Assembly (NCBI GenBank): GCA_963742305.1
Contig: CAVULN010000021.1
Coordinates: forward strand, 1 to 64,000
Direction of reading: 5' to 3'
DNA: 64,000 bases
DNA from: Roseiarcus sp963742305
GTDB taxonomy: Bacteria; Pseudomonadota; Alphaproteobacteria; Rhizobiales; Beijerinckiaceae
This document shows, one piece after another, positions 45,488 through 54,442 of the stretch (its first letter is position 1; every line of letters starts with the position of its first letter). Under the pieces are notes generated by a model. That model had not been told where the DNA came from. It ran no database searches and saw only the letters and a program-made list of their open reading frames with translations. A program made the translations under genes and the position numbers.

Positions 45488-46441
45488 ATGAAGAGGCTTA
45501 TTCTCGCGGGCGTCGCTGCAAGCGCCCTTTTCGCTTTCGCGACCGGGGCTCAGGCCGCGGACAAGAAGACCCTGGTGTTCGTCGTGAACGTCCCTTCGGA
45601 CTTCTGGAAGGCCGCCGAGGCCGGCGTCAAGAAGGCTCAGAGCGAACTACCAAATTACAAGCTCGACTTCAAATATCCCGAGCAGGGGACCGCCGCGATC
45701 CAGACGCGCGTGATGGACGACCTTGTCGCGGCCGGCGTCTCCGGCATCATGGTGAGCGCGGTCGATCCCAAGACCATGACCGACGCTCTCGACCGTGTCG
45801 GCAAACAGGTGGCCTTGTTCACCACCGATAGCGACGCGCCCAAGAGCAACCGCGTCGCTTATATCGGCTCGAGCAATGTCGATGCCGGCAAGCAGGCGGG
45901 CGAGATTGCGCTCAAGGCCATGCCGAACGGCGGCAAATGCATGGGCTTCGTCGGTCTGCCCGGCGCGGACAACGCGCGCGAGCGCATCGAGGGCTTCAAC
46001 GAGACGATCAAGGGCTCGAAGATCGTGCAAGTCGACGTGCGCGCCGACGACGGCGACCAGACCCGCGCCAAGCGCAATGTCGAGGACACGCTGACCGCGC
46101 ATCCCGAGATCGACTGCATGGTCGGCTACTATTCCTACAACACGCCCCGCATCTACGAGGCGCTCAAGGAAGCCGGCAAGCTCGGCAAGATCACGGTCAT
46201 CGGCTTCGACGAGGACCCGATCACGCTCGGCGGCGTCAAGGAAGGGACGATTGCCTCCACCGTCGTGCAGCAGCCCTACGAGTGGGGCTATCAGGGCATG
46301 AAGGACATGGCGAAGTATCTCGAAGGAGATAAATCGTTCATCCCCGCGAACGGCCTCATCATCATCCCGACCAAGATCATCAGCAAGGACAACGTCGACG
46401 CCTTCTGGGCGGAGCTGAAAGCGCGTCAGGGCAAGAAATAA
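45488..46441 (+). CDS. Sugar ABC transporter substrate-binding protein (CUT2)
   Basis: A 317-residue periplasmic binding protein, intact. A signal peptide (MKRLILAGVAASALFAFATG, then AQAADKK) precedes VFVVNVPSDFWKAAEAGVKK. The hinge and ligand segments include SAVDPKTMTDALDRV, FVGLPGADNARERIEGF and VIGFDEDPITLGGVKEGTI. It groups with rhizopine- or ribose-type binding proteins; the ligand is unknown. ATG 45488 lies behind GGAGGAAAC; a GTG one codon earlier is possible. ATPase and permease follow at 46532 and 48049. Confidence 0.9.
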   Translation: MKRLILAGVAASALFAFATGAQAADKKTLVFVVNVPSDFWKAAEAGVKKAQSELPNYKLDFKYPEQGTAAIQTRVMDDLVAAGVSGIMVSAVDPKTMTDALDRVGKQVALFTTDSDAPKSNRVAYIGSSNVDAGKQAGEIALKAMPNGGKCMGFVGLPGADNARERIEGFNETIKGSKIVQVDVRADDGDQTRAKRNVEDTLTAHPEIDCMVGYYSYNTPRIYEALKEAGKLGKITVIGFDEDPITLGGVKEGTIASTVVQQPYEWGYQGMKDMAKYLEGDKSFIPANGLIIIPTKIISKDNVDAFWAELKARQGKK

Positions 46442-46485
46442 GGCAGGCGGACGCAAACTTAGCGTTCGCTTGGCTTGCACTCCAA

Positions 46486-46508
46486 GGCGTCGCGCTAACG
46501 CGCGGCGC
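46486..46508 (+). terminator. Attenuator-like hairpin after the binding-protein gene
   Basis: An imperfect GC-rich stem (GGCGTCGCG with CGCGCGGCGC around a CTAA loop) is followed within a few bases by ATCTTTT. It lies between the binding-protein gene and its ATPase gene. Partial termination here would give the usual excess of binding protein over membrane parts. Confidence 0.4.
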
Positions 46509-46531
46509 CATCTTTTCCTCAAGGACCGCCT

Positions 46532-48049
46532 TTGGCCGATCCCCTCCTTCGGCTGATCGACATCAGCAAGAGCTATCCCGGCGTCCGCGCTCTTTCGCGC
46601 GTTAGCCTGACCGTGAACCGGGGCGAGGTTCTCGCGCTGATCGGCGAGAATGGCGCGGGCAAGTCCACGCTGATGAAAATTCTCGGCGGGGTTGTGAAGC
46701 CCGATCAGGGAACGATCAAGATCGAAGGCGCGGCGCATGACTCGCTCACCGTCTCCGAATCGCTGAGTTCAGGAATCGCGTTCGTTCATCAGGAACTGAA
46801 CCTCTTCGACAATCTCGACGTTGGCGCGAATGTGCTGATCGGGCGGGAGCCGCTGTCATCCGGTCCCCTCAAGCTCGTCGACCGCAAGGCGACGAAGCGC
46901 GTCGTAGCGCCGTTGCTGAAGCGACTGGCCGTCGACTTCGAGGTCGACGATCTGGTTTCCGACCTCTCGCTTGCGCAACGCCAGCTGTTGGAGATCGCCA
47001 AGGCGCTTTCGCTTAACGCCCGCGTGGTCATTATGGACGAGCCGACCTCCAGCCTAACGTCCACCGAGACCGATCGGCTGATGCGGGTCATAGGCGAGCT
47101 CAAGGCCGATGGCGTGTCTATCATTTTTATCACTCACCGGCTGAACGAGGTCGAAACCTGCGCCGACCGTGTGGTCGTTCTCCGTGACGGGTCGGTGGTT
47201 GGCGAGCTTGCTCGTGATCAGATCCATCGCGACGCCATGATCCGCCTGATGATCGGGCGAGATCTAAAATCCCTTTATATTCCACCCAAATCGCCCCCGG
47301 GCGCCAACGTTCTGGAAGTCGCGGGCTTGCGAACCTTCGCCCATCCGGCGCACGCCGTCAGTCTCTCGCTGAGAGCGGGCGAAATCCTTGGCATGGCCGG
47401 ACTGATCGGGGCGGGGCGAACCGAGCTGGCGCGCGCCGTGTTCGGCGTCGACGCGGCGCTCGGCGGAGAGATTCGCCTGAACGGAGCACCGGTCTCCATT
47501 CGTTCGGCCAAAGACGCCATCGCGCACGGAATCTATCTCGCGCCGGAGGACCGCAAGCGCAGCGGTCTCGTGCTTGAGGATTCGGTGACCGACAACATCT
47601 CGCTGCCCGATCTTTTGTCCTTCGCCAGATATCTCCTCATGGATTCGGGAGCTGAGCGCAGGAACGCGGAGCGGCAGCGCCAGTCCCTCAACATCAAGAC
47701 GGCCGATGTCGAGACGGTGGTCCGCACGCTATCGGGAGGCAACCAGCAGAAGGTGGTCCTCGCCAAATGGCTGTCGATGAAGCCTAAGGCGATGATCTTC
47801 GACGAGCCGACCCGTGGCATTGACGTTGGCTCAAAGTCCGAAATCTATCTGCTGATGCGGGAGCTGGCCGACACCGGTGTGGCGATCTTGATGATTTCTT
47901 CCGACATGGAGGAGGTGATCGGGGTCAGCGACCGAATTGTGGTGATGCAAGAAGGCGCGATCAGCGGAATGCTGAACCGCGACCAGTTCAGCGAGGAGAA
48001 CGTGATGCGGCTCGCCGTCGCTCGCGGACCGGAGCAGAGTGCGGCGTGA
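46532..48049 (+). CDS. Sugar ABC transporter ATP-binding protein (CUT2, double-domain)
   Basis: A 505-residue ATPase with two ABC domains, intact. Domain one has Walker A GENGAGKSTLMKIL, signature LSLAQRQLLEIAKAL and Walker B VIMDEPTSSL. Domain two has LSGGNQQKVVLAKWL and MIFDEPTRGID. The start is TTG 46532 behind CAAGGACCGCCT, the same 15-base initiation context as the TTG start of the activator gene at 34199. The stop overlaps the permease start. Confidence 0.93.
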   Translation: MADPLLRLIDISKSYPGVRALSRVSLTVNRGEVLALIGENGAGKSTLMKILGGVVKPDQGTIKIEGAAHDSLTVSESLSSGIAFVHQELNLFDNLDVGANVLIGREPLSSGPLKLVDRKATKRVVAPLLKRLAVDFEVDDLVSDLSLAQRQLLEIAKALSLNARVVIMDEPTSSLTSTETDRLMRVIGELKADGVSIIFITHRLNEVETCADRVVVLRDGSVVGELARDQIHRDAMIRLMIGRDLKSLYIPPKSPPGANVLEVAGLRTFAHPAHAVSLSLRAGEILGMAGLIGAGRTELARAVFGVDAALGGEIRLNGAPVSIRSAKDAIAHGIYLAPEDRKRSGLVLEDSVTDNISLPDLLSFARYLLMDSGAERRNAERQRQSLNIKTADVETVVRTLSGGNQQKVVLAKWLSMKPKAMIFDEPTRGIDVGSKSEIYLLMRELADTGVAILMISSDMEEVIGVSDRIVVMQEGAISGMLNRDQFSEENVMRLAVARGPEQSAA

Positions 48050-49045
48050 TGCTGAAGAAAGATCTCGGACTTTTCCTGCTCATCGTCGTCGTTGGCGCGG
48101 TGGTGGCGTTTCTCAACCCGCGCTTCATCTCGCCGATCAATCTGGCGAATACCGCCAATCTCGTCGGGCTATTCGGCCTGTTCTCGATCGGCGAAGGCTT
48201 CGTCATCATCACGGGCGGCATCGACCTTTCGATCGGCTCGCAGTTCGCCCTGTTCGGCGTCGTTTTCGTCGACTTGCTCGTGAACTATCACTTGCCGTGG
48301 ATTCTCGCCGTTCTGATTATTATCGGTTTCGGCGTCATCCTTGGCTGGGTGCATGGGTTTCTCGTCACGCGGATGAACTTGCAGCCCTTCGTCGTGACGC
48401 TTTGCGGCCTCTTGATCTATCGCGGCATCGCTCGCTGGTATACCGACGACGGGACAGCCGGATTTGAGTTCGGCCAGAGCTTTCCGGCGCTCGAATGGAT
48501 CACCACCGGGACGCACGTACGGCATCCCGCATACGTTCATCATCTTCCTAGTCGCCGCCCTGATCATGGGGGTGCTGCTGCATCGCTCGGTCTTCGGCCG
48601 CTACCTGTTCGCCATCGGCAAGAACGAGGAGGCGGCGCGCTTCTCCGGCATTGCGACGAAGAAGATCATTGTCGCCGCCTACGTCATCTGCGGCGCGCTG
48701 GCCGGCGTTTCGTCGATCTTCCTCACCATGTACACCCGCTCGATCTCGCCAGCCTCGCACGGGAATTTCTATGAGCTTTACGGGATCGCGGCCGCGGTGC
48801 TCGGCGGCTGCTCGCTGCGCGGCGGCGAGGGCTCGATCCTCGGCATCGTCCTTGGCGCTGTTCTCCTTCAGGTGCTGCAGAACCTGGTCAATCTGCTCGG
48901 CATCCCGAGCTCGCTCAATTTCGCCGTCATGGGCACGGTCATCCTGATTGGCGTGCTTGCCGACCAGCAATTGGTGCGGGTGCGGCAGGCCCGCGCCGAC
49001 CGGGCGAAGGAGAGCCTGCGCGCCACGGCGCAGCTCGCGAGATAG
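48049..49045 (+). CDS. Sugar ABC transporter permease (CUT2)
   Basis: A single permease of the RbsC type, about 331 residues after repair. GGIDLSIGSQFALFGV and LQPFVVTLCGLLIYRG are in the first part, then the frame breaks near 48517 by one extra C, and the sequence continues with YGIPHTFIIFLVAALIMGVL and AAVLGGCSLRGGEGSILG. The ATG overlaps the ATPase stop; a GTG one codon earlier is possible. It completes a three-gene importer. Confidence 0.87.
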
Positions 49046-49205
49046 CGGCGCGGGCCTGGCGCCGGCGCTCGCGGACCAAACGCTGCGAAAGGTTGAAGCA
49101 GAGAGCCGCACGAGCGGCGCGGTGGCGGCGTTCTCCGTTTGCCGCTAAAATTGCACGCGCTTGCGGCGGCGATTCGGGCAGGCGGCAGGCAACGGAGCTC
49201 GATCG

Positions 49206-50255
49206 ATGATCCAGGGGGTCAGCGTCTTCGCGATCGTCGTCGTCGCGTTCATCGTGATCACCGTGTTGATGGGCGTCCGGCAGGTGCCGCAGGGTTTCAA
49301 CTATACTGTTGAGCGATTCGGCAGGTACTACAAGACGCTCACGCCGGGCCTCGGCCTCATCGTTCCCTACATCGACTCGGTTGGCCGCAAGCTCAACGTG
49401 ATGGAGCAGGTCGTCGACGTGCCTCGCCAGGAGATCATCACCAAGGACAATGCGACAGTCGCCGTCGACGGCGTTGCCTTCTATCAGGTGCTCGACGTGC
49501 GGCGGGCGTCCTATGAAGTCGCCGACCTCGAGCGCGCGCTCCTGAACCTGGTGATGACCAACATCCGCACCGTCATGGGCTCGATGGACCTCGACCAGCT
49601 CCTGTCGCACCGTGACGACATCAACGCCCGGCTGCTCGGCGTGATCGACGCGGCCTCTGAGACTTGGGGCGTGAAGGTTACACGGATCGAGATCAAGGAC
49701 ATCGAGCCGCCGAAGGACCTCGTGGATTCGATGGCCCGGCAGATGAAGGCCGAGCGCGAGAAGCGCGCGATGATCCTCGAGGCCGAAGGCCAGAGACAGG
49801 CGGAGATCACCCGCGCCGAAGGGCGCAAGGCGGCGGTGGTGCTGGAGGCGGAAGGGCAGCGCGAAGCGGCCTTTCGCGCTGCGGAAGCGCGCGAGCGCTC
49901 GGCTCAGGCCGAGGCGACGGCGACCCGTTTGGTCAGCGAGGCGACGGCTCGGGGCGATCCGGCGGCGATCAACTATCTCGTCGCCGACAAATACGTGCGC
50001 GCGCTCCACGCGCTCGCCCAGGCGCCGAACCAGCGGGTTTTCATCGTTCCGATGGAGCTGGCCTCGCTCGCCGGCACGCTCGCCGGCATCGGTCAGATCG
50101 CTGCGAGCGCGTTCGGCGAGACCGCCGCCGGCGAGGCGGCGCTCGGCTCGCGCCGGCAGTCGCGCGCCGTTCCCGATTCGCCCGCGCCTGCCGCGCCCGC
50201 CGGAGCTGCGCAATCGAATCCGCCGCCTGGCGGACACTCGCCGTGGAATGGCTGA
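49206..50255 (+). CDS. SPFH/Band 7 domain protein (QmcA/stomatin-like)
   Basis: A 349-residue inner-membrane-anchored protein. One N-terminal transmembrane helix (VFAIVVVAFIVITVLMGV) is followed by the SPFH domain with VPQGFNYTVERFGRYYKTL. A long charged coiled-coil rich in Glu, Ala and Arg, EGQRQAEITRAEGRKAAVVL, comes next, and a Pro-rich tail. These proteins form membrane cages near proteases. It overlaps the NfeD gene by eight bases, the usual operon partner. Confidence 0.92.
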   Translation: MIQGVSVFAIVVVAFIVITVLMGVRQVPQGFNYTVERFGRYYKTLTPGLGLIVPYIDSVGRKLNVMEQVVDVPRQEIITKDNATVAVDGVAFYQVLDVRRASYEVADLERALLNLVMTNIRTVMGSMDLDQLLSHRDDINARLLGVIDAASETWGVKVTRIEIKDIEPPKDLVDSMARQMKAEREKRAMILEAEGQRQAEITRAEGRKAAVVLEAEGQREAAFRAAEARERSAQAEATATRLVSEATARGDPAAINYLVADKYVRALHALAQAPNQRVFIVPMELASLAGTLAGIGQIAASAFGETAAGEAALGSRRQSRAVPDSPAPAAPAGAAQSNPPPGGHSPWNG

Positions 50256-50748
50256 ACGCGGGGGCCCATTGTTCGATTCGCTCTTCTCAACCCATCTCGG
50301 GGCGCTTTTCTGGCTCGTCGGCGGCCTCGTCCTGTGCGCGGCTGAGACTTTGGCGCCGGGCGCGTTTCTCATCTTTATCGGCGCGGCGGCGGCGATCGTC
50401 GGCGCGATCGCCTATTTCGTGCCCCTCGATCTCACCACCCAACTGCTTCTGTTCGGCGCCCTGGTCATCGCGCTGGTGATGATTGGCCGCGACGTCTACG
50501 GCTCCCTCCACGCCAGTCCCGGCCCGTTGCCCCAGAGCCGGGCGCACGCGCTGATCGGATCGGATTTCTTTCTCGAGGAAGCGATCGTTCATGGCCACGG
50601 CCGCATCCGGGTCGGCGACAGTTCGTGGCGGGTGAAAGGCGACGACTGCCCGGCGGGCGCCAAGGTTCGAGTAGTGGCGGTCGAGGATGGATCGCTCCTG
50701 CGGGTGGAGCGGGCCGGACCGCCTCAGCCCGCGCCGGATCAGCGGTAG
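50248..50748 (+). CDS. NfeD family membrane protein
   Basis: A 166-residue short NfeD protein. Hydrophobic helices (LGALFWLVGGLVLCAAETL, then FLIFIGAAAAIVGAIAYFV and TQLLLFGALVIALVMIG) are followed by an OB-fold domain at the cytosolic or periplasmic side (VHGHGRIRVGDSSWRVKG and AGAKVRVVAVEDGSLLRVE). NfeD proteins work with SPFH proteins in membrane quality control. The 3' end overlaps the convergent universal-stress gene by ten bases. Confidence 0.9.
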   Translation: MAERGGPLFDSLFSTHLGALFWLVGGLVLCAAETLAPGAFLIFIGAAAAIVGAIAYFVPLDLTTQLLLFGALVIALVMIGRDVYGSLHASPGPLPQSRAHALIGSDFFLEEAIVHGHGRIRVGDSSWRVKGDDCPAGAKVRVVAVEDGSLLRVERAGPPQPAPDQR

Positions 50749-51176
50749 ACGAGCACCGGAACGGTCGAGTGGGTGAGGACCTTGGCCGTCTCGCTGCCGA
50801 GCAGCAGGGCCGAGATCCCGCGCCGTCCGTGCGAGGCCATCACGATGAGGTCCGAGCCGTGCGACTGCGCGGCGTCGATGATCGCGCGATAGGGCTGGTC
50901 GTGGACCTCCCGGACCGTCTCGCATGTCACGCCCGCCGCGTCGGCCGCGATCTTAACCTGCTCGAGCGCCCTTTCGGAGGAACTGCGCGACCGCTCCTCG
51001 TAGTCCTCTTCGTCCAGGGGAATGAGGACCGCGTCCATGGCGACGACTCGGTAAGGTGCGGCGACGGTCAGCCCGGTCACCTTCGCTCCGCACGATTTGG
51101 CGAGTTGAACGCCGTAGAGGACCGCCTTGCGCGACAGGTCCGAACCGTCCGTCGGAATGAGAATATGCTTGAACAT
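50739..51176 (-). CDS. Universal stress protein (UspA family)
   Basis: A 145-residue UspA-fold protein. The start is KHILIPTDGSDLSRKAV, and the ATP-binding loop reads MASHGRRGISALLLGS near the end, matching the G2xG9xG(S/T) pattern of nucleotide-binding Usp proteins. ATG 51176 gives the family start. It lies eight bases upstream of the convergent NfeD stop overlap and just after the GlsB-like gene, with which it probably forms an operon. Confidence 0.93.
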   Translation of the reverse strand: MFKHILIPTDGSDLSRKAVLYGVQLAKSCGAKVTGLTVAAPYRVVAMDAVLIPLDEEDYEERSRSSSERALEQVKIAADAAGVTCETVREVHDQPYRAIIDAAQSHGSDLIVMASHGRRGISALLLGSETAKVLTHSTVPVLVYR

Positions 51177-51184
51177 CTTTTCCC

Positions 51185-51463
51185 CTACCGGGCCCCTCCC
51201 CATCCGCTCGCCCCGACCGAGCGCAGAACAACCAGCAGCACGACCGCCCCGATCGCCGCCTCGATGATCATGCCCTCAAGCCCGCCCCACAAGCGGAGGT
51301 TGAAGCGCGGCAGAAGCCACTCGCCGATCAGCGCGCCGACGATTCCGATCGCCGCGTCGCCGACCAGCCCGAACCCATTGCCGCGCAGCGCCTTGCCGAT
51401 CAGCCATCCGGCGACGGCGCCGACAACGAAAATGACGATCATGCGCTCGTTGGTCAGATGCAC
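51185..51463 (-). CDS. GlsB/YeaQ/YmgE family membrane protein
   Basis: A 92-residue protein with three hydrophobic glycine-rich segments: IVIFVVGAVAGWLIGKAL, LVGDAAIGIVGALIGEWLL and IIEAAIGAVVLLVVLRSV. This is the transglycosylase-associated GlsB/YeaQ family, stress-induced in several bacteria. The start could also be the Met at residue 8. It precedes the universal stress gene by eight bases. Confidence 0.85.
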   Translation of the reverse strand: MHLTNERMIVIFVVGAVAGWLIGKALRGNGFGLVGDAAIGIVGALIGEWLLPRFNLRLWGGLEGMIIEAAIGAVVLLVVLRSVGASGWGGAR

Positions 51464-51635
51464 TTTCAGGTTCCCTCGGCCCCAATCCCGATCAGATACA
51501 CGTCAGACGCCGGGCTGCTCAAGGCGCGCGCGTCCTTCGCGGTTGCGGCGCCGGGCCCGGGGGGCTAAATTTCGCCCCCATGGGGCGTCATGAATAACGA
51601 TTTCCGAGCCCCCAACCTCCCAAGGAGCCTCTCAG

Positions 51636-52229
51636 ATGGCCTTTTCGCTCCCCGATCTGCCCTATCCGCGTGACGCGCTCAAGCCCTACATGTCGGCGGA
51701 AACGCTCGAATTCCACCACGACAAGCATCACCTCGCCTATGTCAACAACGGCAATAACGCGCTCAAGGGGACCGAATGGGAGGGCAAGCCGCTCGAGGAC
51801 ATCGTCAAGGGCTCGTTCGGCAAGAACGCGGCAGTGTTCAACAACGCCGGCCAGCACTATAACCACACGCATTTCTGGAAGTGGATGAAGCCGAACGCGA
51901 GCAACAAGATCCCGGGCGAGGTCGAAAAGGCGCTCAAGGATTCGTTCGGTTCGATCGACAAGGCCAAGGAGGATTTCATTCAGGCGGGCGTGACCCAGTT
52001 CGGTTCGGGCTGGGCGTGGCTCGCTGTGAAGGGGGGCAAGGTCGAGGCGATGAAGACCCCGAACGGCGAGAACCCGCTGGTGCACGGGGCGAAGCCCATC
52101 CTCGGCGTGGACGTCTGGGAGCACTCCTACTACATCGACTACCGCAACCGCCGGCCCGACTATCTCAAGGCGTGGGTCGATCACCTCATCAACTGGGAAT
52201 ATGTCGCCGAGCTGTTCGGGCAGAAGTAG
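51636..52229 (+). CDS. sodB: Iron superoxide dismutase (SodB)
   Basis: A 197-residue Fe-type SOD that converts superoxide to oxygen and peroxide. Metal ligands fall in LEFHHDKHHLAYVNN, NHTHFWKWM and VDVWEHSYYIDYRNRRPDYL. The GQHYNHTHFW segment with the active-site Gln marks the Fe type. A near-palindrome CGCCCCCATGGGGCG lies about 50 bases upstream and may be a regulatory site; AAGGAG precedes the ATG. Confidence 0.95.
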   Translation: MAFSLPDLPYPRDALKPYMSAETLEFHHDKHHLAYVNNGNNALKGTEWEGKPLEDIVKGSFGKNAAVFNNAGQHYNHTHFWKWMKPNASNKIPGEVEKALKDSFGSIDKAKEDFIQAGVTQFGSGWAWLAVKGGKVEAMKTPNGENPLVHGAKPILGVDVWEHSYYIDYRNRRPDYLKAWVDHLINWEYVAELFGQK

Positions 52230-52269
52230 CTTCGGCCCTTGCGCCCTCGAGTTGAAAGACTGAGGGGTT

Positions 52270-52629
52270 TCAGTCGGTGAGGTTCAGCGTCTTCTGCGTG
52301 CAGACGTCGACATCGGAGGCGTCCATCGATTGGCCGTCGGCGAAGGTCCCGTGCAGATTGACGCGGCAGTTGAACGGCCTAGGCAAGCTGGCTTCCGCCT
52401 GCTTGCCGGCTTTGAGCGCGCCGAGCACCTTCTTCCAGCTCACCGAGCCGCTCTCTGCCGCCTGGAGCTGAACGAGATCCGACTTGCGCGAGTTCGTCAC
52501 CATCAGGGTGACCGTGGAGGCGCCCGCCGGCGCCTTCGGCCTGGGCTTGGCGCTCTGAGCCGCCGCCGGCTGAGCGGCAAGCCCCAAAAGCCCGGCGGCG
52601 AGCGCCATCGCAAAGATCGGACTCGTCAT
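52270..52629 (-). CDS. Exported hypothetical protein
   Basis: A 119-residue protein with a signal peptide (MTSPIFAMALAAGLLGLAA, then QPAAAQSAK). The mature part has VTLMVTNSRKSDLVQLQAAE, WKKVLGALKAGKQAEA, and two Cys in NCRVNLHGTFADGQ and DVDVCTQKTLNLTD that could pair. It is beta-rich in appearance. I do not recognise a family. The LOG-family gene lies 12 bases upstream on the same strand. Confidence 0.7.
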   Translation of the reverse strand: MTSPIFAMALAAGLLGLAAQPAAAQSAKPRPKAPAGASTVTLMVTNSRKSDLVQLQAAESGSVSWKKVLGALKAGKQAEASLPRPFNCRVNLHGTFADGQSMDASDVDVCTQKTLNLTD

Positions 52630-52641
52630 CGATCGCCTCCG

Positions 52642-53247
52642 TCACATGTCGCGAACGGCGCCCGCGCCCTCGCGCGCGCGCTCGGCTGAACGGCGCCCGG
52701 CGGCGGCGCGCAGCATCGGCAGCACATCTTCGATCTTTTCCGCCACCAGGTAGCGCGCGTCGAAGCCATCGCGGATGAAGCCCTGCATCCGCATGTGGGC
52801 GATGAGCGCGAGCAGCGGGCGCCAGAAGCCGGCGATGTCGGCGATCAGGATCGGCTTCACGTGGCGGTTGAGCTGAACCCAGGTCAATTGCTCGACCAGC
52901 TCCTCCAGCGTGCCGATGCCGCCGGGCAAGGCGACGAACGCGTCGGCCCGGTCGAACATCGCCTGCTTGCGCTCATGCATGGTGTCGACGACAAGCATTT
53001 CTTGGGCCTCGGTCAGCGGGTGCTCCTTGCGGATGAGGAAGCTCGGGATCACGCCGGTCACATGGCCGCCGGCGGCGAGCGCGGAGCGGGCGAGGCGTCC
53101 CATCAGCCCCTCGCCGCCGCCGCCATAGACGAGGCCCACCCCTTCGGCGGCGAGCGCCTGGCCAAGCGCTTCCGCCGCCTCGCCGAACCGCTTGTCGGCG
53201 CCGTCCCCCGAACCGCAATAGACGCAGATATTCCGAATCGCGCTCAT
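52642..53247 (-). CDS. LOG family protein (nucleotide 5'-monophosphate N-ribohydrolase)
   Basis: A 201-residue Rossmann-fold protein of the Lonely Guy group. The motif PGGIGTLEELVEQLTW (PGGxGTxxE) is the catalytic and phosphate-binding site, and VYGGGGEGLMGRLA the nucleotide loop. These enzymes release the base from nucleoside monophosphates and in plants activate cytokinins; bacterial members may have a general nucleotide role. A cytokinin role is possible but not shown. Confidence 0.88.
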   Translation of the reverse strand: MSAIRNICVYCGSGDGADKRFGEAAEALGQALAAEGVGLVYGGGGEGLMGRLARSALAAGGHVTGVIPSFLIRKEHPLTEAQEMLVVDTMHERKQAMFDRADAFVALPGGIGTLEELVEQLTWVQLNRHVKPILIADIAGFWRPLLALIAHMRMQGFIRDGFDARYLVAEKIEDVLPMLRAAAGRRSAERAREGAGAVRDM

Positions 53248-53289
53248 GCTTCGATTTGCCGCCCGCGCTCGAGCGCCGTCAAGCTGACG

Positions 53290-54442
53290 TCAGGTGTCCT
53301 CGAGTCCGATCTCGCGCAGGACCTCCGCCTGATGCTCGCCGAGCTTGGGCGAGCGGCGAGCAAGCGCGAGCGAGCTTTCGCTCATCAGGATCGGAGTGCG
53401 AAGGCCAGGCGCGCCCTGAGGCTCGATTCGCATCCCCCGCGCCTTGAATTGCGGATCGGCGAAGAGGTCGGCGATGGTGTTGATCGGCCCGGCCGGAACG
53501 ACCGCCTTTTCCAGCGCGGCGAGGAGGTCGTCGCGCTTCCACGAGCCGGTCCTTTCAACGATGAGCCGCTCCATCTCGACGCGATTCACGACCCGCGCGG
53601 GATTGGTGGCGAAGCGCGGGTCGCGCGCCACCTCCTCAAGCCCCAGCGCGCCGCAGAGCCGCGCGAACTGTCCGTCGTTGCCGACCGCGACGATGAGCCA
53701 GCCGTCGGCGACCGGGAAGGTCTGGTAGGGCGCGAGATTGACATGGGCGTTGCCCATCCGCTTCGGCGAGCGGCCCGACGCCAGGTAGTTCATCGCCTGG
53801 TTGGCGAGCATCGCGCTCATCGAGTTGAACAGCGAAAGATCGATCGACTGCCCGCGCCCGGTCTTCTCCCGCACGATCAGCGCCGCCTCGATCGCGATGA
53901 CGCCGTAGAGCCCGGTGAACAGATCGCTGATCGCGACGCCAGCTTTCTGCGGCGACCCCTCCGGCTCGCCGGTGATGCTCATCATCCCGGACATGCCCTG
54001 GATGAGGAAATCGTAGCCGGCGCGCTTCGCGTAAGGGCCCGTCTGGCCGAAGCCGGTCAAGGAGCAATAGACGAGGCGCGGATTGAGGGGTCTCAGGCTT
54101 TCGTAGTCGAGGCCGAATTTCGCGCAAGCCCCCGACCTTGAAATTCTCGATCAGCACGTCGGCGCGCGCGGCGAGGCGGCGCACGATCTCGCGCCCGCGC
54201 TCGGTGTTGAAATCCGCGACGACCGAACGCTTCCCTCGGTTGCAGGAATGGAAATAGGCTGCGGAGGGCTCGCCGTCCGTGTCGATGAACGGCGGTCCCC
54301 AGGCGCGCGTCTCGTCGCCCTCCGGACTCTCGACCTTGATCACGTCGGCGCCGAGGTCGGCGAGCGTCTGCCCGATCGTGGGCCCCGCGAGCACGCGCGC
54401 GAGCTCGACGACCTTGACCCCAGCAAGCGCGCTCGCGCTCAA
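53290..54442 (-). CDS. CaiB/BaiF CoA-transferase family III (probably glutarate:CoA)
   Basis: A formyl-CoA-transferase-like enzyme. VVELARVLAGPTIGQTLADL and DVIKVESPEGDETRAWGPP open the protein, SVVADFNTERGREIVRRL follows. The catalytic Asp is expected in KRAGYDFLIQGMSGM. One extra base near 54125 (restoring KVGGLAKFGLDYESL) breaks the frame; repaired length is about 383 residues. It overlaps gcdH by four bases, so it probably makes glutaryl-CoA from glutarate, as in human SUGCT. The substrate assignment is from context. Confidence 0.85.

Noticed and set aside
46518..46534. Identical CAAGGACCGCCTTTG context at two TTG starts (here and at 34197-34211)
   Set aside because: A 15-base match is expected by chance in this much GC-rich sequence; noted only as support for the two TTG starts.
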